NCBI GenBank assembly: GCA_900553805.1
Contig: USEU01000009.1
Span: 1-44,623 of the forward strand
Length of the DNA: 44,623 nt
Direction: 5' to 3'
Source of the DNA: an uncultured Eubacteriales bacterium
Lineage (GTDB): Bacteria; Bacillota; Clostridia; Oscillospirales; Oscillospiraceae
Part shown: positions 38,167-44,623 of the stretch, piece after piece
Numbering within the stretch: position 1 is the stretch's first letter
How the letters are laid out: every line of letters begins with the position of its first letter
Made by a program: the position numbers and the translations under genes
Notes under the pieces: generated by a model
What the model saw: the letters and a program-made list of their open reading frames with translations, nothing else
What the model was told of the DNA's origin: nothing
The model's database searches: none

Positions 38167-39770
38167 TGTGCGCTACCTTCTTTCTTATGGTCGCCGGGGC
38201 GAATGCCGGACATGGCCAGGCCGAAGTCCGCGTCGCTGGCATCCGGCGCGAGGATATCCACCAGCTTGCCCTCGGACACGATGGCAATGCGGTCGGAAAT
38301 GCTGCGAAGCTCCTGAAGCTCGGAGGAGACGATCACAACGGTCATGCCCTTTTCCCGGTTCAGCTTCATCAAGGTCTCCAGCACCAGCTTCTTTGCGCCG
38401 ATGTCAATGCCCCGGGTCGGCTCGGAGACGAACAGGAATTTCGGCTTCATGCACAGGGCACGGGCAATGCAGACCTTCTGCTGGTTTCCGCCGGACAGGG
38501 TGCCCGCCGCCTGGGTGGGGCCGAAGCAGCGGATATCCAGCTCCTGGATCATCTCATTGGCCGTTTTCCGGATGGCCTTGCTGTCCTTCAACGTGAAGGG
38601 GCCGAGCTTTTTCAGGTAATCGCCGTGCACCTGCATGGCGTTGAACACGATGTTATCCTCGATGGACTGATCCAGCAGCAGACCCACGCCCTTGCGGTCC
38701 TCGGACACCATGGCAAGCCCCGCGTGCAGCGCCGCGTTGGTATCCCCGGTTTTCAGGGGCTGGCCGAACAGCTCTACCTGGCCGGTGGTCTCATACAGGC
38801 CCATGACACCGTTGGGGATGCCCAGCTTGCCCTGGCCTGCCAGGCCGCCGATGCCGAAGATCTCGCCCTCGTACACATCCAGGTCCACGCCGCGCACCTT
38901 TTCGCCGGGCATGCGCACCCGCAGATCCCGCAGGCGCAGGGCGACCTTGTCGCCGTGGCCGGTGCGGGGCTGGGCGTCCACCACGGATTCGCCCTTGCGG
39001 CCGATCATCAGCTCGGCCAGCTCCACAATGGAGGTATCCTGAACGGAGCGAGTGGCCGCCAGCTTGCCGTCGCGCAGGATTGTGATGCTGTTGGCCGCCG
39101 CCATGACTTCCTCCAGCCGGTGGGTGATGAAGATAATGGCAATGCCGCTTTCGGCGATCTTCTTCATGACGGTGATCAGCTGGGCCGCCTCGGACTCGGT
39201 GAGCACTGCGGTGGGCTCATCAAATACCAGCAGCCGGACGCCGGTCTTGTCGATCTCCCGGGCGATTTCCACGAACTGCATGTAGCCAACGGGCATGCCC
39301 TTGACCTTGGTGTATTCGTCGATGCCCATGCCCACGCTGTCCAGCGCCTGACGGGCGTCCCTGGACATGGCGTCCATATCCAGCGTCTCCAGGCTCTTGC
39401 CGAAGATGCGGCTGGCCAGATTGGGGTGGGTGATCTCCCGGTTCAGCTTGATGTTTTCGGCAATGGTGAAGCCGGGCAGCAGCATAAACTCCTGGTGCAC
39501 CATGCCGATGCCCTTGTTCATGGCATCCAGCGGGGAGGCGATATTCACCTTTTCCCCGTCCAGCAGCACCTCACCCTCAAAGCCGCCGGTGCTGTGAATG
39601 ACCGGCATACCGAAAAGGGTATTCATCAAAGTGGATTTACCAGCGCCGTTCTCACCCAAAAGGGCGTGGATCTCGCCCCGCTTCACAGAAAGAGAAACAT
39701 CACTCAGCACGACGTTGCCGCCGTAGTGCTTGGTGATATGCTTCATCTCCAAAACATATTCGCTTTGCAT
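38163..39770 (-). CDS. Sugar/nucleoside-type ABC ATPase with two nucleotide-binding domains
   Basis: A 535-residue tandem ATPase of the RbsA/MglA/NupO type. NBD1 has Walker A GENGAGKST (about 38-46), a relaxed signature MPVGYMQFVEIARE and Walker B LLVFDEPTAVL. NBD2 has a degenerate Walker A GLAGQGKLG, an intact signature LSGGNQQKV and SEPTRGID in place of DEPT. Such asymmetry is normal for this class. The ATG at 39770 has AAGGAGGA ahead; earlier in-frame codons lie in the gap with the receptor gene. It lies 161 bases after the receptor gene, separated by a hairpin. Confidence 0.92.
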   Translation of the reverse strand: MQSEYVLEMKHITKHYGGNVVLSDVSLSVKRGEIHALLGENGAGKSTLMNTLFGMPVIHSTGGFEGEVLLDGEKVNIASPLDAMNKGIGMVHQEFMLLPGFTIAENIKLNREITHPNLASRIFGKSLETLDMDAMSRDARQALDSVGMGIDEYTKVKGMPVGYMQFVEIAREIDKTGVRLLVFDEPTAVLTESEAAQLITVMKKIAESGIAIIFITHRLEEVMAAANSITILRDGKLAATRSVQDTSIVELAELMIGRKGESVVDAQPRTGHGDKVALRLRDLRVRMPGEKVRGVDLDVYEGEIFGIGGLAGQGKLGIPNGVMGLYETTGQVELFGQPLKTGDTNAALHAGLAMVSEDRKGVGLLLDQSIEDNIVFNAMQVHGDYLKKLGPFTLKDSKAIRKTANEMIQELDIRCFGPTQAAGTLSGGNQQKVCIARALCMKPKFLFVSEPTRGIDIGAKKLVLETLMKLNREKGMTVVIVSSELQELRSISDRIAIVSEGKLVDILAPDASDADFGLAMSGIRPGDHKKEGSAQ

Positions 39771-39863
39771 TCTCTGCGCTCCTCCTTTATATATACCAAT
39801 ATCCAATGAAAACCGCCGACTGCGGTCAGCGCCTTTCATTGGGCATCAGAGAAACCCACGACG

Positions 39864-39890
39864 AGCCAGCCCGCTCCACACGGGCTGGCT
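39864..39890 (-). other. Hairpin between receptor and ATPase genes
   Basis: Perfect 10-bp stem AGCCAGCCCG/CGGGCTGGCT with a 7-base loop and no T run. As in the livJ-livH gap, it probably lets the receptor mRNA be more abundant than the downstream genes. Confidence 0.6.
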
Positions 39891-39931
39891 CTGAGTGAAA
39901 ATTCAATTATTCTGTATTACAGCTGCGTGAA

Positions 39932-41071
39932 TTACAGATAGTCGTTGAAATCGACGGGCGCCAGCAGGATGGTGTAGTAGTTGTCGAAGGTAGTGCCGTT
40001 GGCGTCGGTGTAGGTCTCGATCTTCGCGCCGGGGACCTTCTCCTCCAGCATGGCAGCCAGCTTCTCGCCGTCGTTCTTCACGGTCACGTCGCCGTCGATG
40101 TAGGCCTTGGCGTACTCAACGCCGACCTCGATGATGGTCATGGCCACGGGGTGTGCCCAAGTGGAGAAGCGGCCAACAGCGTCGTGCTCCTGCAGCTTCA
40201 GAGCGATCTGGTGCAGCGCTTCCTCGTCGTCACCGCCGATCTCCAGCTCCAGGCCCAGGGTAGCCGGGAATGCGTGGTAGGGGCTGGGGCAGCAGGGCTG
40301 AGGATAGTAAGCGTTGGGCTCATCCAGGACGGCAGCCTGCAGAGAGGGCTGCATGCCGCAGTTGGTGGTGAAGAAGGCGACCTTCTTGCCCTCGTACTTG
40401 GCCAGCTGCTGGGGAACATCCTCCAGGATGAACTGCTGGGAAGCGGACAGGCCGGCCTCAGCGGTGGGGTCGGGAGCGGTGACGTCCACCAGCTCGATGC
40501 CCAGAGCGTCAGCATTCTTCTGCAGCAGCTCGTGACGGGCAACGATCAGCTCCATGGCCATGTGACGGGGGAAGGAGTAGTGAATGAGCACGTCGATGCC
40601 CCAGTTGGCGCAGGTCTCCATGATGGTGTCGCCCTGCTTGGCCTCGTCGGCGTACATAACCACGTCGGCAGCGGCGGAGATAACGGCGGGATCCTCCTGA
40701 GGAGTGCCGGCGATCAGCAGAATGTCGTCGCGGCCCATCTCACGGATCTTGTCGAAGGCAGCCTTCGCGCCGGGAACAGCCTGGCACATGACAATGGCCT
40801 TCACGTCGGGGTCGGAAGCAAAAGCGACCAGCTTGGAAACGGTGGTCTCCATCTCGGACATGAAGTTGTCGGGATAGGTATCGGTGATGATGTGGTCAGC
40901 GCCCCAGGTGGCCACGGCCTTCTCAGCGGCGCGGAACTCTTCCTCGCCCTGGGAGACGGTGCCGGTGAGGATGGCGACCTTCCAATTGTCGTTGGCCTCG
41001 GCCTTGGCAGACAGGCTGCACAGACCCAGCGCCATCACGGCGACCAGAAGCAAGCATACGATCTTTTTCAT
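39932..41071 (-). CDS. DUF3798 family substrate-binding protein
   Basis: A 379-residue exported protein. The signal peptide (1-25) ends AKAEA; the only Cys (LGLC-S, residue 18) does not make a standard lipobox. The mature part reads NDNWKVAILTGTVSQGEEEFRAAEKAVATWGADHIIT and onwards, a type I periplasmic-binding fold, and matches what I know of DUF3798, whose ligands are unknown. It contains a Cys-Cys-Pro stretch (PQPCCPSPYHAFPATLG, about 271-287) that may line the ligand pocket. It is the first gene of an operon with a double ATPase and two permeases, so it is the receptor of an ABC importer. A 158-base leader precedes it. Confidence 0.85.
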   Translation of the reverse strand: MKKIVCLLLVAVMALGLCSLSAKAEANDNWKVAILTGTVSQGEEEFRAAEKAVATWGADHIITDTYPDNFMSEMETTVSKLVAFASDPDVKAIVMCQAVPGAKAAFDKIREMGRDDILLIAGTPQEDPAVISAAADVVMYADEAKQGDTIMETCANWGIDVLIHYSFPRHMAMELIVARHELLQKNADALGIELVDVTAPDPTAEAGLSASQQFILEDVPQQLAKYEGKKVAFFTTNCGMQPSLQAAVLDEPNAYYPQPCCPSPYHAFPATLGLELEIGGDDEEALHQIALKLQEHDAVGRFSTWAHPVAMTIIEVGVEYAKAYIDGDVTVKNDGEKLAAMLEEKVPGAKIETYTDANGTTFDNYYTILLAPVDFNDYL

Positions 41072-41229
41072 ACGATTTTCCTCCTTGTTTTTTGTTGGTC
41101 CGGCTTGCCAGGAATCATTCTTTCATTCCTTTCGGACTGAAAGAAAAAGGGACGTCACTTTTTACGAGGTCTCCGTGCCCTCAGCGGGGCAGTCCTCATA
41201 TAAAAGACGAACGTCTTTCCTGCAAGAAC
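41072..41229 (-). other. Long structured 5' leader of the DUF3798 transporter operon
   Basis: From the predicted transcript start to the ATG are about 158 bases. Two compact folds can be drawn by hand on the minus strand: GACGT closing with ACGTC around a GAGG..CCTC stem with TGCCC/GGGCA at its tip, and GTCCG/CGGAC around AGGAAT/ATTCCT. Neither ends in a T run. They do not match a riboswitch class I recognise. The SD AAGGAGG stands 7-8 bases before the ATG. Confidence 0.5.
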
Positions 41230-41236
41230 TGGTGCC

Positions 41237-41265
41237 ATTGTAGCATTCTTTTTACAAAAATGCAA
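41237..41265 (-). promoter_or_regulatory. Promoter of the DUF3798 transporter operon
   Basis: Minus strand: -35 TTGCAT, 17-base spacer ending ATGC, -10 TACAAT. The 200 bases upstream (41266-41463) are AT-rich and hold no gene or clear site that I can support. Confidence 0.7.
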
Positions 41266-41463
41266 CAATAAATTTTTAATTATTCACATTTTGGAAAAAG
41301 CAACAAAGCCCTGCACCGTTCTCCCTTTGCTTATATGGAATATTACCAATGCTTTTTTGAGAAACAAACTGTGTCCGCATTCAAATCTTTTGTGTGCTTA
41401 CGCATTCTTTCTTGAATAAGTTTTATTTCGTGCATGAACCAGGAAATATTCATTCATTTCTAT

Positions 41464-41496
41464 GCAAAAAAGAGGCGCCGGAGCGATGCTCCGGCG
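41464..41496 (-). terminator. Terminator of the flavoprotein operon
   Basis: Minus strand: CGCCGGAGC, loop ATC, GCTCCGGCG, then CCTCTTTTTTG. Twenty-two bases after the stop codon. Confidence 0.85.
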
Positions 41497-41517
41497 TTTT
41501 GCAAGTTTTGTTTCCCA

Positions 41518-43098
41518 TCAATGCAGATTTGCAGCATTCAGCACCGCTTCCGCCGCCAGGATCCCGTCAATGGCGGCGGACATGATGCCTCCGGCATAGC
41601 CCGCGCCCTCCCCGGTGGGATAGAGACCCCGCAGGGTGCTCTGCCGGGTGTCGTCGCGCAGGATGCGCACCGGCGAGGAGCTGCGGGTCTCCGGGGCGGT
41701 GAGAACGGCGTCCGGGGCGGAAAAACCAGCCAGGTTCCTGTCCAGCGCCGGGATGGCCTCCTCCAGCGCGTCCGTGATCCGCTGGGGCAGGACCTCATGC
41801 AGGTCACACCAGACCACGCCGGGGCGGTAGGTGGGCTGTACCTCCCCCGCGCCCCCGCTTGGCCGGTGGGCCAGGAAATCGCCCACGCGCTGCGCCGGGG
41901 CCAGGTAGCTTCCGCTGAGATCATAGGCCCGCTGCTCGATCTCCCGCTGCCAGCGCATGCCTCCCAGCGGGCCCGGGTACGGGAATACCTCCGGGTTCAG
42001 GGTGACCAGCAGCGCCGCGTTGGCGTTCTCCCCCGCCCGGCTTGCATAGCTCATGCCGTTGGTCACCACGCCCCCCGGCTCCGAGGCGGCGGCCACCACA
42101 TAGCCGCCGGGACACATGCAGAAGGTGTACACCGTGCCCTTTTCCAGGTGCCGCACCAGCTTGTAGTCCGCCGGGGGCAGCACCGGGGAATCCGCCCCGT
42201 ACTGGGCGGCGTTCACGGCGCTTTGCTTATGCTCGATGCGTACACCCATGGAAAAGGGCTTCGGCTCCATAGGGATACGCCTGCGCTCCAGCATCTGAAA
42301 GGTATCCCGGGCGCTGTGGCCGATGGCCAGGATGACGCTGCCGCATTCGATCCGCTCCCCGTTTTCCGTAAGCAGCGCCGTCAGGCGGCCGTCCTCCTGC
42401 TCAATATCCGCCACCTGAGTGCGGAACCGCACCTCGCCGCCCAGGGCGATAATGCGGCGGCGGAGATTCTGCACCACCGTCAGAAGCACATCCGTACCCA
42501 CATGGGGCTTGGCGTCATAGAGGATGTCCTCCCCCGCCCCGGCGGCCACAAACTGCTCCAGGATCCAGTGGATGCGGGGATTGTTCACCCCGGTGTTCAG
42601 CTTGCCGTCGGAAAAGGTGCCCGCGCCGCCCTCGCCGAATTGGACGTTGCTCCGCGGGTCAAAGCCGCCGCCGCTCCAAAACCGCTCCACCTTTTCGTGC
42701 CTTGCGGCCGCGTCCTCCCCCCGCTCCAGCACCAGGGGCCGCTGTCCCGCCAGGGCGAAGATCAGCGCCGCAAACATCCCCGCCGGGCCGAAGCCCACCA
42801 CCACCGGCCGCTTTTCCGGCGCGGGGCAGGGCTTGGGGGGCTGGTAAAAGCTGACCGGGGCCAAGGATGCCCGCTTGCAGCCCGCCTGCTTGAGGACCTT
42901 TGCTTCGCTGCCCTCCACCGTCACATCCACGGTGTAAATGATCTTCACATCCGGCTTTTTCCGGGCGTCCACACTGCGGCGGACGATCCGAAGCTGCCGG
43001 ATGCGGGAGGGGGATAGGCGCAAAAGCCTTGCCGCCTCATATTGCAGCTGCCTCGGATCGTGCTCCGGGGGAAGGGAAATATCCCGAATCCGTATCAT
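41518..43098 (-). CDS. FAD-dependent dehydrogenase, COG2509 family
   Basis: A 526-residue flavoprotein. The N-terminal 95 residues form a small alpha/beta region (QYEAARLLRLSPSRIRQLRIVRRSVDARKK) typical of COG2509, followed by the FAD-binding GFGPAGMFAAL motif (near 98-108), a VILAIGHSARDTF segment and a C-terminal GEGAGYAGGIMSAAIDG motif that closes the FAD site. COG2509 proteins are widespread in Firmicutes; the electron donor and substrate are not established. The start at 43098 has AAAGGAAG ahead and overlaps the stop of the upstream flavoprotein gene by 4 bases, so the two are translated together. Confidence 0.9.
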   Translation of the reverse strand: MIRIRDISLPPEHDPRQLQYEAARLLRLSPSRIRQLRIVRRSVDARKKPDVKIIYTVDVTVEGSEAKVLKQAGCKRASLAPVSFYQPPKPCPAPEKRPVVVGFGPAGMFAALIFALAGQRPLVLERGEDAAARHEKVERFWSGGGFDPRSNVQFGEGGAGTFSDGKLNTGVNNPRIHWILEQFVAAGAGEDILYDAKPHVGTDVLLTVVQNLRRRIIALGGEVRFRTQVADIEQEDGRLTALLTENGERIECGSVILAIGHSARDTFQMLERRRIPMEPKPFSMGVRIEHKQSAVNAAQYGADSPVLPPADYKLVRHLEKGTVYTFCMCPGGYVVAAASEPGGVVTNGMSYASRAGENANAALLVTLNPEVFPYPGPLGGMRWQREIEQRAYDLSGSYLAPAQRVGDFLAHRPSGGAGEVQPTYRPGVVWCDLHEVLPQRITDALEEAIPALDRNLAGFSAPDAVLTAPETRSSSPVRILRDDTRQSTLRGLYPTGEGAGYAGGIMSAAIDGILAAEAVLNAANLH

Positions 43099-44309
43099 TT
43101 TGCTTCCTTTCCGGCGTTTATGCCCGCCAGGCGGCCGGAGCTCCAGGCCCATTGCAGATTGTATCCGCCGCAGTCGCCATCCACGTCCAGTACCTCGCCG
43201 CAGGCGAACAGCCCGGGGCAGAGTTTGCTTTCCATGGTTTCCTCGTTAAATTCCGCCGTGACGATCCCGCCCGCCGTCACCTGGGCGCTGTCCATGCCCA
43301 ATGGCTCAGTCAGCGGGGCCTCCAGCCCCTTTGCCAGCCGGGCCGCCTCCACCAACTGTGCCTCACTCAGCGATGAGATGGGCGCTGACAGCGGGATGCC
43401 CGCCGCCTGGGTGAGCACCCGGCCCAGCCGGTTGTGGAGGATGCCGGTGAACAGCTCCGAGGCCGGGAGCGCAGTACCCGTGCGCCGGGTCAGCGCCGCC
43501 AGCAGGGTCCGCTCCGGCATATCCGGCAGGAAATCAAGGCGGCAGACCCAGCTGCCTCTTTCCTGGCACACATCCCTGGACAGCTCGAACATCACCGGGC
43601 CGGAAAGGCCGCACTCGGTAAATTGCAGCTCTCCGCCCCCCGCCCGGACCAGTGCGCCCTCATGCAGGATCTCCGCCCGGCAATTGGCCCGGACGCCCTT
43701 GAGGGCTGCCACGCCGCCCCAGGCCGTTTTCACCTGCACCAGATTGGGCCGCAGCCGGGTGCAGCGGTGGCCCAGGCTCCGCAGCAGCTTGTAGCCGGAC
43801 ATGGAGCCGCCCAGCTTTGTACCCGCCAGGCCACCGCAGGCCACGATAAGGCGGTCGCAGTCCAGCGCCCCGTCCGCCCATTCCAGGCGGAAGCCCTTGG
43901 CCGTTTTCCTGATTTTTTCCACCTCGCAGCCCAGCTCCAGCCGGATATTGGGCTTTTCCAGAGCAAAACGCAGCACATCCACCACGGAATTGGCCTGGTC
44001 GGAATAGGGATACACCCGCCCGCTTTCCTCCGCCACGGCGTAAAGGCCCAGCGCCCCGAACCATTCCAGCGTCCGCTCCGGCGGGAACTGGGTCAGGGCA
44101 AAGCGCGAAAAGCCGGGGGTGTCCCCGTGGTAGCCCTCCTGTCCGGCATGGAGGTTGGACAGGTTGCACCGCCCGTTGCCCGTGGCCTGGAGCTTGCGCC
44201 CCAGCCGGGCCTGCCGCTCCAGCAGCACCACCCGGTTTCCCGGGGCCTCCGCCGCCGCCAGCGCCGCCGCCATCCCGGAGGCCCCGCCGCCGATGATTGC
44301 AATCAACAT
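43095..44309 (-). CDS. HI0933-like FAD/NAD(P)-binding flavoprotein
   Basis: A 404-residue flavoprotein of the HI0933/YtfP (aminoacetone oxidase-like) family. The dinucleotide motif GGGASG is at 7-12, GRKLQATGNGRCNLSN near 38-53 is the family signature, and the C-terminal GEVLDVDGDCGGYNLQWAWSSGRLAG motif binds FAD. Some members work on tRNA or on bile-acid and amino-ketone substrates; the function here is unknown. It is the first gene of the two-gene flavoprotein operon with a promoter at 44344-44372. Confidence 0.93.
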   Translation of the reverse strand: MLIAIIGGGASGMAAALAAAEAPGNRVVLLERQARLGRKLQATGNGRCNLSNLHAGQEGYHGDTPGFSRFALTQFPPERTLEWFGALGLYAVAEESGRVYPYSDQANSVVDVLRFALEKPNIRLELGCEVEKIRKTAKGFRLEWADGALDCDRLIVACGGLAGTKLGGSMSGYKLLRSLGHRCTRLRPNLVQVKTAWGGVAALKGVRANCRAEILHEGALVRAGGGELQFTECGLSGPVMFELSRDVCQERGSWVCRLDFLPDMPERTLLAALTRRTGTALPASELFTGILHNRLGRVLTQAAGIPLSAPISSLSEAQLVEAARLAKGLEAPLTEPLGMDSAQVTAGGIVTAEFNEETMESKLCPGLFACGEVLDVDGDCGGYNLQWAWSSGRLAGINAGKEAK

Positions 44310-44343
44310 CGTTTTTTCCTCAATTCTATGGATTTATTTCTCT

Positions 44344-44372
44344 ATTATAGCGTAACCCTCGCCGCTTCACAA
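44344..44372 (-). promoter_or_regulatory. Promoter of the flavoprotein operon
   Basis: Minus strand: -35 TTGTGA, 17-base spacer, -10 TATAAT, 35 bases before the ATG. Confidence 0.75.
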
Positions 44373-44436
44373 GGAAAACTTCTTTGAAAATGCAGGGGCA
44401 CCGTCCATAGGTGTTAAGTGGAATGCACCCCGTCAC

Positions 44437-44470
44437 GCTTGTGGGACGATTGAGGCACATCGTCCCAAGC
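44437..44470. other. Imperfect palindrome of unknown role
   Basis: GCTTGTGGGACGAT (44437-44450) faces ATCGTCCCAAGC (44459-44470), a 12-bp stem with one bulged base and an 8-base loop. No T run follows on either strand. It lies between the flavoprotein promoter and an unassigned plus-strand promoter; no gene was seen in 44373-44570. Confidence 0.5.
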
Positions 44471-44509
44471 AAATCCGCAGCTTATGCAAGCGTCGTGCCT
44501 GCCGGTCTC

Positions 44510-44538
44510 TTGCTATTGCGTTTGAGCTGTGATATACT
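44510..44538 (+). promoter_or_regulatory. Unassigned plus-strand promoter
   Basis: -35 TTGCTA (44510-44515), 17-base spacer ending TGTGA, -10 TATACT (44533-44538). It points out of the window toward repeat B3, so its gene lies beyond the right edge, with the repeat in its 5' UTR. Confidence 0.6.
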
Positions 44539-44570
44539 AAACATCGACGTTTACAAATGCGGGGGAAGCA

Positions 44571-44623
44571 TAGGGCAACACCGCACAATTTGGCAAGAAG
44601 CCCCAGCCTGGATTTTTGGCTCA
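44571..44623. repeat. Repeat family B, copy 3 (cut by the window end)
   Basis: TAGGGCAACACCGCACAATT followed by the AAGAAGCCCCAGCCTGG core, identical in order to copy B2 at 33033 apart from the first few bases. Only the left 53 bases are in the window. Confidence 0.8.

Noticed and set aside
41072..41229. Purine, preQ1 or guanidine riboswitch before the DUF3798 gene
   Set aside because: The stems can be drawn, but the conserved loop sequences of these classes are missing; it is kept only as an unclassified structured leader.

Overview
The window is a chromosomal segment of a G+C-rich, endospore-forming, Gram-positive member of the Clostridia, most likely an Oscillospiraceae-type gut anaerobe. 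This is inferred from a SipL-like spore protein with a sigma-E-like promoter, LytR-CpsA-Psr, XpaC/TelA and FHA-FtsW proteins, strong SD sites, TTGACA/TATAAT promoters and many short palindromic repeats. No rRNA, tRNA, CRISPR array, prophage or transposase gene was seen.

Layout. 1-3.4 kb: repeat-like DNA, the one-carbon pair fchA-folD, then a DUF1576 membrane protein. 3.4-9 kb (minus): DUF218 plus M42 peptidase, a small unknown protein, and a murI-udk-HAD-DUF89 operon. 9-14.7 kb: an LCP ligase divergent from three GT4 glycosyltransferases and a PIG-L deacetylase (surface glycan set); the first glycosyltransferase seems to start at a non-standard ATC codon. 14.8-17.4 kb: xpaC-telA. 17.4-19.6 kb (minus): two G3E/CobW GTPases, one with a large His/Asp/Cys tract and one fused to a DUF1980-like domain. 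19.8-23.3 kb (minus): a MATE exporter whose C-terminus and 5' UTR both carry small mobile repeats, a SipL-like protein, and a 47-residue Cys-rich peptide.

23.3-28.4 kb (minus): a branched-chain amino acid ABC transporter (livJ-H-M-G-F). Between its near-consensus promoter and livJ lie a 55-codon ORF with an Ile/Leu/Val-rich end and a strong intrinsic terminator, which is the layout of a leader-peptide attenuator and the most interesting signal here. 28.5-32.8 kb (minus): a palindromic repeat island, then nfo, an FHA-FtsW fusion and a class B PBP as an operon. 32.8-33.2 kb: two different repeats inserted back to back. 33.2-35 kb: a WYL regulator, a small lipoprotein and a DUF1294 protein.

35-41.2 kb (minus): a complete ABC importer of unknown substrate (DUF3798 binding protein, double ATPase, a permease with a 230-residue extracytoplasmic insert, a second permease) behind a long structured leader. 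41.5-44.3 kb (minus): two FAD-dependent oxidoreductases. The last 300 bases hold their promoter, an unassigned plus-strand promoter, a palindrome and a truncated repeat copy.

Most real genes are tightly packed with 4-base ATGA overlaps inside operons, and the intergenic gaps are largely accounted for by promoters, terminators and two families of palindromic MITE-like repeats.
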